Notes under the pieces: generated by a model
Databases searched by the model: none
Seen by the model: only the letters and a program-made list of their open reading frames with translations
What the model was told of the DNA's origin: nothing
Shown here: in pieces, positions 53,133 to 62,280 of the stretch
Layout: each line of letters begins with the position of its first letter
Position numbering within the stretch: the first letter of the stretch is position 1
Assembly: GCA_023423715.1 (NCBI GenBank)
Contig: JAFAFC010000007.1
Location: 1 to 64,000 of the forward strand
Source of the DNA: Bacteroidota bacterium
GTDB taxonomy: Bacteria > Bacteroidota > Bacteroidia > Flavobacteriales > Weeksellaceae
Direction: 5' to 3'
Length of the DNA stretch: 64,000 bases
Program-made: the position numbers and the translations under genes

Positions 53133-54740
53133 TTAATGCGCCAAATTTGCAAAGAAATCATTGCCTTTATCATCCGTAATGATGAACGCAGGAAAATTAA
53201 CGACTTCAATTTTACGCACGGCTTCCATTCCTAACTCTGGGAAATCTACAACTTCCACAGATTTAATGTTGTCTTTCGCCAAAATCGCTGCTGGACCGCC
53301 GATAGAACCCAAATAGAAACCACCATACTTTCCGCAAGCGTTGGTTACATCTTTACTTCTGTTTCCTTTGGCGAGCATCACCATACTTCCTCCGTTTGCT
53401 TGGAATTCGTCCACATAAACGTCCATTCTACCCGCTGTTGTTGGTCCAAAACTTCCTGAAGGCATTCCTTCTGGAGTTTTTGCTGGTCCTGCGTAATAAA
53501 TTGGATGATTTTTGAAATATTCTGGCATTGGTTTTCCTGCATCCAACAATTCTTTGATTTTTGCGTGAGCAATATCTCTTGCAACGATTAAAGTTCCGTT
53601 CAATTTCAAACGGGTTTTAATTGGATATTTAGACAATTCAGCTAAAATTTCTGGCATTGGTTTGTTCAAATCAATCGTTACAGGCTCTTCCAAATGTGGA
53701 GGCGTTGCAGGTAAGAATTTCTCCGGATTGGTTTCCAATTGCTCCAGGAAAATACCGTCTTTGGTAATTTTTCCTTTAATATTTCTATCTGCTGAACACG
53801 AAACGCCCATTCCAACTGGACAAGAAGCCGCATGACGAGGCAAACGAATCACTCGAACATCGTGCGTTAAATATTTTCCGCCAAACTGCGCTCCAATTGC
53901 ACTTTCTTGGCAAATTTTCTGAACTCTTTTTTCCCACTCCAAATCACGGAAAGCCTGACCGCCCATGTTTCCTTCAGTTGGAAGATTGTCATAATAACCA
54001 GCACTTGCTTTTTTAACCGCTGCCAAATTCGCTTCTGCAGAGGTTCCTCCAATCACTAAAGCCAAGTGGTAAGGAGGACAAGCCGCAGTTCCCAAATCCA
54101 TGATTCTTTCTCTCACAAAAGCATCCAAAGAAGTTTCATTCAGCAAAGATTTTGTTTTTTGATACAAGAAAGTTTTGTTGGCAGAACCACCACCTTTTGC
54201 TAAAAATAAAAATTTGTAAGCATCACCTTCTTCCGCATAAATATCAATTTGAGCAGGTAAGTTAGAACCCGAATTTTTCTCGTCAAACATCGTCAAAGGA
54301 ACGATTTGAGAATATCTTAAATTCTGCTCTTGGTAGGTATTGTAAATTCCTTTCGAAATCCATTCTGCGTCGTTTGCGCCTGTGTAAACGTTTTCGCCTT
54401 TTTTACCAACGCAAATCGCAGTTCCCGTATCTTGACAAGAAGGCAACGCACCTTGAACCGCAACCGCCGCGTTTTGAAGCAAGTTATAAGCAACAAATCT
54501 GTCGTTATCCGTAGCTTCTGGGTCGTCGATAATGTTTTTTAGCTTTTGTAAATGAGCCGAACGAAGCAAGAAAGAAACATCTTTCAAAGCATTTTCAGCA
54601 AGAAGTTCTAAAGCTTTTGGATCAACTGTTAAGATTTCTCTGTCGCCCAATTTCTCCACTTTTACGAAGTCGGAAGAAAGCTTTTTGTATTGTGTATCGT
54701 CTTTTAAAATAGGAAATGGTTCCTGATAAGAAAATTCCAT
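53133..54740 (-). CDS. Fumarate hydratase, class I (iron-sulfur)
   Basis: A 535-residue class I fumarase (FumA/FumB type, alpha and beta parts fused) that hydrates fumarate to malate in the citric acid cycle. The cluster cysteines are at C102 (PSCQDTG), C221 (AACPPYH) and C315 (VSCSADR), nearly the same spacing as C105, C224 and C318 of E. coli FumA. The beta-domain segment TTAGRMDVYVDEFQANGGSM follows. The [4Fe-4S] cluster makes such enzymes sensitive to peroxide, superoxide and iron shortage. A class II fumarase lies in a divergent operon at 55677. Confidence 0.96.
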   Translation of the reverse strand: MEFSYQEPFPILKDDTQYKKLSSDFVKVEKLGDREILTVDPKALELLAENALKDVSFLLRSAHLQKLKNIIDDPEATDNDRFVAYNLLQNAAVAVQGALPSCQDTGTAICVGKKGENVYTGANDAEWISKGIYNTYQEQNLRYSQIVPLTMFDEKNSGSNLPAQIDIYAEEGDAYKFLFLAKGGGSANKTFLYQKTKSLLNETSLDAFVRERIMDLGTAACPPYHLALVIGGTSAEANLAAVKKASAGYYDNLPTEGNMGGQAFRDLEWEKRVQKICQESAIGAQFGGKYLTHDVRVIRLPRHAASCPVGMGVSCSADRNIKGKITKDGIFLEQLETNPEKFLPATPPHLEEPVTIDLNKPMPEILAELSKYPIKTRLKLNGTLIVARDIAHAKIKELLDAGKPMPEYFKNHPIYYAGPAKTPEGMPSGSFGPTTAGRMDVYVDEFQANGGSMVMLAKGNRSKDVTNACGKYGGFYLGSIGGPAAILAKDNIKSVEVVDFPELGMEAVRKIEVVNFPAFIITDDKGNDFFANLAH

Positions 54741-54840
54741 AATTTGATTGATTTCTGAAATAAAATTAATTCCCGTAAAATTAAGGATTGCAAAATGCTC
54801 TTGTTGAACAAAATGAGTAAAATCAGTAAAGCATATTGAT

Positions 54841-54859
54841 ATTTATAATGATTATAAAT
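54841..54859. promoter_or_regulatory. Perfect 9-1-9 palindrome matching a PerR/Fur box
   Basis: ATTTATAATGATTATAAAT is a perfect 19-base palindrome around one central base. Its inner 15 bases (54843-54857) equal the Bacillus PerR consensus TTATAATNATTATAA, and the 9-1-9 form is that of Fur-family operators. It touches the TTG of the candidate promoter for the oxidoreductase-fumC operon and lies 101 bases upstream of the class I fumarase start. Confidence 0.65.
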
Positions 54860-54889
54860 TGGCTCTGAAAATTATTCTTCATAATTTTA
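54859..54889 (+). promoter_or_regulatory. Candidate promoter of the oxidoreductase-fumC operon
   Basis: TTG at 54859-54861, a 20-base spacer and TAATTTTA at 54882-54889 (seven of eight fixed or free positions of TAnnTTTG; last base differs). The expected start would leave a leader of about a dozen bases before the ATG at 54907. The Fur/PerR-like palindrome overlaps its first base. Confidence 0.5.
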
Positions 54890-54906
54890 AACAGCGAATA
54901 TTTAGA

Positions 54907-55668
54907 ATGAAAAAAATAGGAATTATCGGTTGCGGTTGGTTGGGTTTTAGAATGGCAAAATATTTTGCGACAACGAGTGAAATTTATGCAACGACAACTT
55001 CCAATGATAAAGTTAAAACGCTTTCTGAATTGGGTTTTCAAACATTTAAAATTGATTTCGATGCAGATGAATATTTAAAACCTAATGAAATCTGGAAGAA
55101 TTTAGATGTTGTCATAATCACAATTCCTTTTTCTAAATCGGCAAATTTTGAAGTTTTAAAAAAGAGATTCGAAAATCTAAGTTCTTTCCTTAAGGATTTT
55201 GACAAGCCGATTTTTTTGATGAGTTCCATTGGAATTTATCCTCAAATTGAACAAGAAATAACAGAAAACAATTTGGATGAAAGCTTATTAAATCCAAATA
55301 TTTTTGGAATTGAAAATTTAATGAAAAAGAATTTTCCGCAAATCAATATTCTACGTCTAGGCGGATTGATGGGCGATGACCGGTATCTAAGGAAATACAA
55401 AATTAAAGAACCACAACAAATCGTAAATCACATTCATTTTGAAGATGTTTCCAAAATTGTTGAGAAAATGATTGACGAAAATTTACAATGCAAAACCTAC
55501 AATTTGGTAGCGCCTTTGCATCCAACCAAGCAACAAGTGGTGGATTTTCAAACAAAAAATATTGAAACCGAAATTGAAGAAAGTTTCGGTAGAAAAATCA
55601 TCTCTGAACATTTAGAAAATGATTTGAAGTACGAATTTCTTCATCCCGATCCGAGAAAATTTAAATAA
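54907..55668 (+). CDS. NAD(P)-binding oxidoreductase/epimerase-like protein
   Basis: A 253-residue Rossmann-fold protein. The dinucleotide loop KKIGIIGCGWLGFRMA is at the N-terminus, followed by VVIITIPFSKS and IFLMSSIGIYPQ. It resembles YeeZ-like, atypical short-chain dehydrogenase/epimerase proteins that lack the usual YxxxK pair; a clear catalytic Tyr-Lys motif is not seen. I use the ATG at 54907 instead of the TTG at 54859, which lies in the promoter. It is eight bases upstream of fumC, so they share a transcript. Substrate unknown. Confidence 0.85.
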   Translation: MKKIGIIGCGWLGFRMAKYFATTSEIYATTTSNDKVKTLSELGFQTFKIDFDADEYLKPNEIWKNLDVVIITIPFSKSANFEVLKKRFENLSSFLKDFDKPIFLMSSIGIYPQIEQEITENNLDESLLNPNIFGIENLMKKNFPQINILRLGGLMGDDRYLRKYKIKEPQQIVNHIHFEDVSKIVEKMIDENLQCKTYNLVAPLHPTKQQVVDFQTKNIETEIEESFGRKIISEHLENDLKYEFLHPDPRKFK

Positions 55669-55676
55669 ATAAAAAT

Positions 55677-57071
55677 ATGGAATATAGAATAGAACACGAT
55701 ACGATGGGCGAAGTAAAAGTGCCCGCAGATAAATATTGGGGCGCACAGACGGAGCGTTCACGCAATAATTTTAAAATCGGTCCAGAAGGTTCGATGCCGC
55801 ACGAAATTATCGAAGCTTTTGCATATTTGAAAAAAGCAGCGGCTCTTACCAATGCAGATTTAGGCGTACTTCCAAAAGAAAAAAGCGACACGATAGGAAA
55901 AGCTGCCGATGAAATTTTGGCTGGAAAACTAAATGACCAATTCCCCTTGGTGATTTGGCAAACCGGCTCTGGAACGCAATCGAATATGAATGTGAATGAA
56001 GTAATTTCTAACAGAGCTCATGTTTTGAACGGTGGAAAGTTGGGCGAAAAATCTGAAATTCACCCGAATGATGATGTCAACAAATCTCAATCGTCGAACG
56101 ATACTTATCCAACAGCAATGCACATCGCAGCATACGCAAAAGTGGTTGATGTCGTGATTCCTGCAGTTGAGAAACTAAAAATTACGTTGAAGGAAAAATC
56201 TGATGCTTTTAAAGATATTGTAAAGATTGGTAGAACGCATTTGATGGACGCAACACCGTTAACTTTAGGTCAAGAATTTTCGGGTTACGTGGCTCAATTG
56301 GAATTTGGATTACGAGCATTAAAAAATACACTTCCACATCTTTCGGAACTCGCTTTGGGCGGAACAGCAGTCGGAACAGGATTGAACACGCCAAAAGGTT
56401 ACGACGTAAAAGTGGCAGAATACATTTCGAAATTAACGGGACATCCTTTCGTCACGGCAGAAAATAAATTCGAAGCTTTGGCAGCGCATGATGCGATTGT
56501 TGAATCTCACGGAGCTTTGAAGCAGTTGGCGGTTTCGTTATTCAAAATTGCACAAGATATCCGAATGTTGGCGTCTGGACCACGTTCTGGAATTGGCGAA
56601 ATCCACATTCCTGAAAACGAACCTGGTTCTTCCATCATGCCTGGGAAAGTAAATCCTACACAAAACGAAGCACTGACGATGGTTTGTGCGCAAGTTTTAG
56701 GAAATGACACTACCATTTCATTTGCAGGAACGCAGGGAAATTATGAGTTGAATGTTTTCAAACCTGTGATGGCGTACAACTTTTTGCAATCTGCGCAATT
56801 GATTGCAGATGCTTGTATTTCGTTTAACGATCATTGTGCAGTGGGAATTGAACCCAATTTGCCACGAATTAAAGAATTGGTGGATAAATCTTTGATGTTG
56901 GTAACTGCGCTAAACACTCATATCGGCTACGAAAATGCCGCAAAAATTGCAAAAACCGCACACAAAAACGGGACAACTTTAAAAGAAGAAGCCGTAAATC
57001 TTGGTTTGGTAACACCTGAACAATTTGATGCTTGGGTAAAACCTGAGGATATGGTGGGAAGCTTGAAATAG
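55677..57071 (+). CDS. fumC: Fumarate hydratase, class II
   Basis: A 464-residue class II fumarase of the aspartase/fumarase superfamily, without iron. It begins with EYRIEHDTMGEVKVPADKYW, has SGTQSNMNVNEVISNRA, the GRTHLMDATPLTLGQEFSG helix, and the mobile signature loop GSSIMPGKVNPTQNEA containing the catalytic Ser. It does the same reaction as the class I enzyme encoded divergently but keeps working under oxidative stress or iron shortage. It is the second gene of an operon with the oxidoreductase. Confidence 0.97.
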   Translation: MEYRIEHDTMGEVKVPADKYWGAQTERSRNNFKIGPEGSMPHEIIEAFAYLKKAAALTNADLGVLPKEKSDTIGKAADEILAGKLNDQFPLVIWQTGSGTQSNMNVNEVISNRAHVLNGGKLGEKSEIHPNDDVNKSQSSNDTYPTAMHIAAYAKVVDVVIPAVEKLKITLKEKSDAFKDIVKIGRTHLMDATPLTLGQEFSGYVAQLEFGLRALKNTLPHLSELALGGTAVGTGLNTPKGYDVKVAEYISKLTGHPFVTAENKFEALAAHDAIVESHGALKQLAVSLFKIAQDIRMLASGPRSGIGEIHIPENEPGSSIMPGKVNPTQNEALTMVCAQVLGNDTTISFAGTQGNYELNVFKPVMAYNFLQSAQLIADACISFNDHCAVGIEPNLPRIKELVDKSLMLVTALNTHIGYENAAKIAKTAHKNGTTLKEEAVNLGLVTPEQFDAWVKPEDMVGSLK

Positions 57072-57202
57072 AGGCAAGAATAAAGAAATTAGACTTACAT
57101 CTTTAATCAAAAATAAAAATGGTCTTTGTGAAACATGAGCGGAATTTCGTCTTTGTAAAAAAATAAAAAAACAAATTTTCCGTTAATTTATTAACCCAAA
57201 AC

Positions 57203-58312
57203 ATGATTATGATGAAATTTTTTACAAAGAAAAATATAGGTATCGTTTGTTTACTTTTTGTTTTCCTATTTACATTTAGCTGCAGTTCTGATGACGACAC
57301 GATCGATGGAACAAATCCAGAAGAGCTTCCTTTAGACAAATTGGCGATTGAATTTAGACCGCAATTTGCCGTTGGAAAAACCATTGAAATTGGAATTTCA
57401 ACAGTAGCGGACAAGCCAATCGCAGTAGATTTTGGCGATGGAAAGCCTATTCAATTTACAACAGACAAAAATTCGAAAGCAATAACAGGAAAAATTGTTT
57501 CCAAAAACATGAAAATTTACATCAACAATCCTGGAGATGTTGATACATTTTTTGTTGAAGGAGGTGTAGAAACTATTAATGTTACACGGGTTACTAATTT
57601 AAGATATCTGGAAATTTCAGGACCTTATACTCCAGATACTTCAGCGGTACTTTTAAAAACGATTGACCTCACAAAAAATCCAAAACTTTTCTCATTAAGC
57701 GTACAAAATAATGCCTTAACCAGTATTGATCTATCAAATAAAGCAATATTAAATCAACTAAATTTAAGTAACAACAAACTTTCTAGCATTGATTTGAAGA
57801 GCTTACCTCTCCTTTCTCGTTTAAATTTGGACAATAATCTAAATTTAACGACAGTAGATATTTCTGGAAATCCAGAATTAAGCTTTATTGATCTTAGTTA
57901 TAATGAAAAACTAACGTCTATTAATGTCACTAAACAGCCTAAACTTAAAGACTTACGGCTATATAATACGCCAATAACGGCTCTGAATCTTACTTCTAAT
58001 ACGCTTTTAGAGGATTTGACAATTGAGTCAACAAAAATTGCGACAATTGATCTGTCGAAAAATACCAATTTGGAAAAATTTAATGCTTCAAATGCACCTT
58101 TAATTTCCGCATCTTTTACAAATAATAAGAAGCTAAGTTTGGTTCGAATTCATCGCACTTCATTGACACAAACCGCGCTAACGTCGGCACTTAATACATT
58201 GCATAATCTGAATATTGCAAACAAAGAAGTACTTGTTACAAAAGCGAATGCCACATCAGCCGCGATTACGTCGACAACCAATAAAGGCTGGAAAGTTACT
58301 TTAGTTGAATAA
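57203..58312 (+). CDS. Leucine-rich-repeat surface lipoprotein
   Basis: A 369-residue protein. The lipobox FTFSC gives lipid Cys27, followed by SSDDDT, which resembles the flavobacterial signal for lipoprotein display on the cell surface. A beta domain (about 45-125) contains DFGDGKPIQF, like a PKD-type or metal-binding loop. About nine leucine-rich repeats of 20 to 24 residues follow (about 135-335), e.g. LNQLNLSNNKLSSIDLKSLP, of SDS22/internalin style. Starts at 57203, 57209 or 57212 are possible. The repeats suggest protein or glycan binding; the ligand is unknown. Confidence 0.87.
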   Translation: MIMMKFFTKKNIGIVCLLFVFLFTFSCSSDDDTIDGTNPEELPLDKLAIEFRPQFAVGKTIEIGISTVADKPIAVDFGDGKPIQFTTDKNSKAITGKIVSKNMKIYINNPGDVDTFFVEGGVETINVTRVTNLRYLEISGPYTPDTSAVLLKTIDLTKNPKLFSLSVQNNALTSIDLSNKAILNQLNLSNNKLSSIDLKSLPLLSRLNLDNNLNLTTVDISGNPELSFIDLSYNEKLTSINVTKQPKLKDLRLYNTPITALNLTSNTLLEDLTIESTKIATIDLSKNTNLEKFNASNAPLISASFTNNKKLSLVRIHRTSLTQTALTSALNTLHNLNIANKEVLVTKANATSAAITSTTNKGWKVTLVE

Positions 58313-58322
58313 CTAGTCTAAC

Positions 58323-58356
58323 AAAAACGCCTTCTAAATTTAGAAGGCGTTTTTTA
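58323..58356. terminator. Bidirectional intrinsic terminator
   Basis: A 14-base-pair stem (58323-58336 with 58341-58354, core ACGCCTTCTA) with loop AATT and flanking A/T tracts, between the LRR and ABC transporter genes. Confidence 0.95.
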
Positions 58357-58358
58357 TT

Positions 58359-59078
58359 TTAAATCAGTTCACTTGGCGAAATTTGATCCGCAAAATACTG
58401 TTCTAAATCTCGAAGCGTTTCTGGGCTGGTTTGAATATCGCGAACCAATTCTCCTTTATTCAAAACAACAATTCGGTTACAAACTTCCGTTGTGTGCGCT
58501 AGATCGTGACTCGAAATTAAAAAAGTGACGTTGGAATCTTGAGACCAAACTTTGATTAGATTTTTCAATTTAATCTGAGTTGATGGATCCAAATTCGCAA
58601 AAGGTTCATCCAAAACAATAATATCAGGCTTTCCAATTAAAGCGCCAACAATCCCTACTTTCTTCTGATTTCCTTTGGACAGATCACGGATATACTTTTT
58701 TGCATTCAGAATTTCACCGTTAAAAAAGTCATTAAATTGCTTTAAAAACTCATCAACGGAAGCTTTATTTTGACCTCGAAGTTCACCAAGAAAATAAAAA
58801 TATTCTTCAGGTGTTAAATAGCCGACCAAGAAACTTTCATCGATAAATGCGGCAACTTTCGATTTCCACGCTTCAGACTCATTGACTTTAACATTGTTAA
58901 TAGCGACATAACCTGTTGTTGGCTCAATTAAATCTAAAAGAACACTAAACAACGTCGTTTTTCCAGCTCCGTTATTCCCTACCAGACCAAAGGTTTCGCC
59001 TTTTGGAATTTCTAAATGCTCTATATTCAGTACTTTTCGAGTACCGTAAACTTTGGATATATTTTCTATTTTAATCAT
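58359..59078 (-). CDS. ABC transporter ATP-binding protein
   Basis: A 239-residue ATPase of a type found in export systems (CcmA/NatA-like). Walker A is GNNGAGKTTLFSVL, signature DLSKGNQKKVGIVGAL, Walker B IIVLDEPFANLDP and switch His in LISSHDLAHT. The signature LSKGNQKKV differs slightly from the usual LSGGQ, as in ABC2-type exporters. It follows the DUF5687 membrane gene by 24 bases and is its partner. Confidence 0.94.
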   Translation of the reverse strand: MIKIENISKVYGTRKVLNIEHLEIPKGETFGLVGNNGAGKTTLFSVLLDLIEPTTGYVAINNVKVNESEAWKSKVAAFIDESFLVGYLTPEEYFYFLGELRGQNKASVDEFLKQFNDFFNGEILNAKKYIRDLSKGNQKKVGIVGALIGKPDIIVLDEPFANLDPSTQIKLKNLIKVWSQDSNVTFLISSHDLAHTTEVCNRIVVLNKGELVRDIQTSPETLRDLEQYFADQISPSELI

Positions 59079-59102
59079 GAATTGAATATTACAAATTAAT
59101 AC

Positions 59103-60572
59103 TTAAGCGGTCTTTTTGAACGCTTCAATAGTAGAATATTTTTGTGTTTTATAAATACGAACGATTTTATCGAAAATTTTGTCTCGAAGCAAAAATCCAA
59201 TAATTCCTAGGATCGCTAAGCTCAAAACAGCTCCGTAAATTCCGAAAAAATACTTTGACGTTCCAAAAACAACAACCGGAACCACAAGCTGCGGAATCAA
59301 AAGCAACATGATTTTCATGTTAAAATTATTTCCACCGCCGCCAAATGACTTAGAACTGGAGTTTAAATCAATCGGCTTTTTGTTGAAAGCTCCCGCTAAA
59401 AGCGTGATATAAGAATTGACACCTAAATTATACAAACCAGCTGCTACTACCGTAAGATAAAAATCTAAACTCACGAAAAGATAGCCCGTACAAAGAATCA
59501 TCGATACTAAAATTGCAAGAATAACTAATGACCATTTCGCACGTAAATATTCTTTGTAAGGAACATTTTGCGTCATCATTAACGGATAATACGACGAATC
59601 CCAAGCCGGAACACGTTGCCCAAACATCATCATAAATCCGCCAGTAGCAAAAATCCCACAGAAAAGTTGCATAAAGTCGTTTTGATACGCTCTATTGAAA
59701 ACCAACAAACCGTAAAAAAGGAAAGCGACACCAGCAATAACCGCCGATTTTGCGGCTTTACTTCTTCTCAAAAGTCGAATATCATTATTAATAAACGTTC
59801 CTAAAACGCCGTAACGATTCAAGAATTCTATGTTTTCCGTTTTACCAACGGCTTTTTTCAGTTCTAAGCCTTTATCCAAATAAAAATTATCGTAAATCTG
59901 TCGATATGCTAAATACCCTAAAATAAACGTAATCAATAGCGGAACAACGATTAAGTAAGGCATTGTATAGAATACATAAAAAACTTTTGCAGATAATTCA
60001 GAAAGCGATAGAACTTGATAATAATCTAAAGCTGCTAAAATTGTCATCACTCCAAAAACGACAAATACCACCCAATCTTTTCCATTTAATAAAATGTTCA
60101 AGAAGTTGTTTCCGTAAAACACGAAGAAAATGGATAGCGTAAAAAGAAGAACGGAAATACTCGAATAACCGCCATCAAAAAGCAACAAACCTGCAAAAGG
60201 AATGAGAAATAACAAATTTCCCCAGTTAAAGAAGTTCGTTAGAATTTTCAACATGGTATAATTCACCAATTTCTTTTTCGTAATTCCGATCGTTAAAAAA
60301 GGTTTGATATTTTGCGTTGGCATTTGTTGAACAAAATACCGAACGATTAAATCAAATGCCCAATAGTAGATGAAAAACTTACAGAAAATCTGTAAAGGAT
60401 CTGCATTCAGTTCTTCTTTACTAAAATAAAACAAAGCGAATGGAAGCCCTACCAAAATGGCCGCCATATAAAACAATCCGAAAAATGTTAAGATCTTAAA
60501 GGCGAGATTCGTTCCGAAAGATGGATTTCGAAAAAAACTTTTGAGTTCTAAGAGCAAGAGCTTTCTGTACAT
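59103..60572 (-). CDS. DUF5687 family membrane protein, ABC exporter permease
   Basis: A 489-residue polytopic protein with about 11 to 12 hydrophobic segments and a cytoplasmic region with ELKSFFRNPSFGTNLAFKIL at the start. It fits the DUF5687 family that I know as permease partners of ABC ATPases in Bacteroidota. A long interrupting loop contains a glycine-rich SFGGGGNNFN. The ATPase gene follows 24 bases downstream. The cargo is unknown. Confidence 0.88.
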   Translation of the reverse strand: MYRKLLLLELKSFFRNPSFGTNLAFKILTFFGLFYMAAILVGLPFALFYFSKEELNADPLQIFCKFFIYYWAFDLIVRYFVQQMPTQNIKPFLTIGITKKKLVNYTMLKILTNFFNWGNLLFLIPFAGLLLFDGGYSSISVLLFTLSIFFVFYGNNFLNILLNGKDWVVFVVFGVMTILAALDYYQVLSLSELSAKVFYVFYTMPYLIVVPLLITFILGYLAYRQIYDNFYLDKGLELKKAVGKTENIEFLNRYGVLGTFINNDIRLLRRSKAAKSAVIAGVAFLFYGLLVFNRAYQNDFMQLFCGIFATGGFMMMFGQRVPAWDSSYYPLMMTQNVPYKEYLRAKWSLVILAILVSMILCTGYLFVSLDFYLTVVAAGLYNLGVNSYITLLAGAFNKKPIDLNSSSKSFGGGGNNFNMKIMLLLIPQLVVPVVVFGTSKYFFGIYGAVLSLAILGIIGFLLRDKIFDKIVRIYKTQKYSTIEAFKKTA

Positions 60573-60624
60573 GTTCTCAATTTTATATAATTAGTTGAAA
60601 ATTAAGAAAAATGTTACAGAATTT

Positions 60625-62274
60625 TTACTTCATAAGTTCCTTTGCTTGAATTAAAGCTGCATCTGTAATCTGTGCACCCGAAAGAAGTTGGGCAATTTCC
60701 TGAAGTTTTTCGTCATCCGAAAGCGAACGGATATCCGATTTTGTTTTTCCATCCACATCAAATTTCACCACTTTGTAATTTTGATTTCCTTTAGCGGCAA
60801 CTTGTGCCAAGTGCGTAATCACAATCAATTGCAAATCTTGAGACATTTCTTGCATCAACTTTCCGATTTCGTCCGCAACTTTTCCAGAAACACCGGTGTC
60901 AATTTCATCCAAAATCAAGGTCGGTAGTTCCGAATTTTCTGCCATAATCTTCTTCACAGCAAGCATCACACGAGAACGCTCACCACCTGAAATTGCAGAT
61001 TGAATTGGCTTTAATGGAAAACCAGAATTGGCTTGAAACAAAATTGCGATCGTTTCTTTTCCAAATTCGTTGAAGGTTGCAGATTCTTTAAGTTCAACTT
61101 CGATTTTCGCTTTTTCCAAGCCTAATTTCTTCAACAAAACTTCCATTTTTTCAGAAAAATCTGTCGCTGACTTCTTTCTGTTTTGAGCTAATTTTTGAGC
61201 ATATTTACTCAAATTCGCTTCGGTTTTTTCAATTTTTCGTTGAATTTGAGCAATATTTCCTTCCAAATCAGAAAAGCCGTTTTGCTCGGAAGCCAATCGA
61301 TCTCGGATTTCAATAAGTCCTAAAACCGAATCTACTTGATGCTTGGAAAACAAAATTTGTATCGCATTCACTTTTTGATGAAGTTCATCTAAAAGCTGCG
61401 GATCCATTTCAATTTTTTCGGCTTTGTTCTGCAATTCAAACAAAACATCTTTAAACTCAACAAAAATTTGCTCGAGTCTATCATTTGGTTCTGTAAATTG
61501 ATGCGAAAGATCAGCCACTTTCGAAAGTTTTGCGCGAACATCCAGCAAAGAATCCAGCAAACCGACTTCTTCTTGATCAATTCGTTGAAAAATTTCGGAT
61601 AGATTTTGTGAAATACTTTCTGCATTTTCTTGAAGCGACAAACGACTTTGCAAATCGTCTAAATTGATTTCATCCAAATTCGCTTCTAGCAATTCGGAAA
61701 GAAGAAAGTTTTTATATTCAGAATCTTTATTGCCTTCCAAAAGTCGGTTTTGCAAATCAGCTAATTCTCTTTTCAGCGATTTATACTCGAAAAACAAACT
61801 TTGATAATTTGTAATCTCCGTTTTGTTTTCGCTAAGACCATCAATGATTTTAAACTGATATTCTTCGGAAAAAAGATTCGACGTTTCAAACTGGGAATGA
61901 ATATCAATTAAATGTTCCGAAAGGTTTTTTACCACTTCTAAAGTCGCAGGAACATCATTGATAAACGCTCGAGATTTCCCTGTAGGAAGAAGTTCTCGAC
62001 GAATAATGGTATGCTTTTCAAAATCAAGATCGTTTTCATCAAAAAACGATTTCAACTTTTCAGAAACCTCAAATTCGGCTTCAACAATACTTTTCGCATC
62101 CGAATTCTGAATCGATTTCACATCTGCCCTTTCACCCAAAATAAGGCGTAAAGCACCAAGGATAATGGATTTTCCCGCACCTGTTTCCCCTGTAATCACT
62201 TGCAATCCTTTTCCCAAATCGATATCCAAGGTATCGATCAATGCAAAATTCTGTATAAAAATTCGTCTGAGCAT
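60625..62274 (-). CDS. recN: DNA repair protein RecN
   Basis: A 549-residue SMC-like ATPase acting early in double-strand break repair. The N-terminal domain has Walker A GETGAGKSIILGAL and the ERADVKSIQN segment; a long coiled coil follows (about 150-370); the C-terminal domain has the ABC-like signature SAISGGERSRVMLA and Walker B LPTLILDEIDTGVSG. The gene starts seven bases after a hairpin with a T-run on the minus strand. Neighbours DUF4835 and coaBC form a common Bacteroidota gene order. Confidence 0.97.
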   Translation of the reverse strand: MLRRIFIQNFALIDTLDIDLGKGLQVITGETGAGKSIILGALRLILGERADVKSIQNSDAKSIVEAEFEVSEKLKSFFDENDLDFEKHTIIRRELLPTGKSRAFINDVPATLEVVKNLSEHLIDIHSQFETSNLFSEEYQFKIIDGLSENKTEITNYQSLFFEYKSLKRELADLQNRLLEGNKDSEYKNFLLSELLEANLDEINLDDLQSRLSLQENAESISQNLSEIFQRIDQEEVGLLDSLLDVRAKLSKVADLSHQFTEPNDRLEQIFVEFKDVLFELQNKAEKIEMDPQLLDELHQKVNAIQILFSKHQVDSVLGLIEIRDRLASEQNGFSDLEGNIAQIQRKIEKTEANLSKYAQKLAQNRKKSATDFSEKMEVLLKKLGLEKAKIEVELKESATFNEFGKETIAILFQANSGFPLKPIQSAISGGERSRVMLAVKKIMAENSELPTLILDEIDTGVSGKVADEIGKLMQEMSQDLQLIVITHLAQVAAKGNQNYKVVKFDVDGKTKSDIRSLSDDEKLQEIAQLLSGAQITDAALIQAKELMK

Positions 62275-62280
62275 GCTATC

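Noticed and set aside
57119..57166. A 15-codon reading frame (MVFVKHERNFVFVKK) between fumC and the LRR gene, with an internal FVK repeat.
   Set aside because: Too short to support as a gene and without a clear ribosome-binding site; the repeated GTCTTTGT may be chance in AT-rich DNA.
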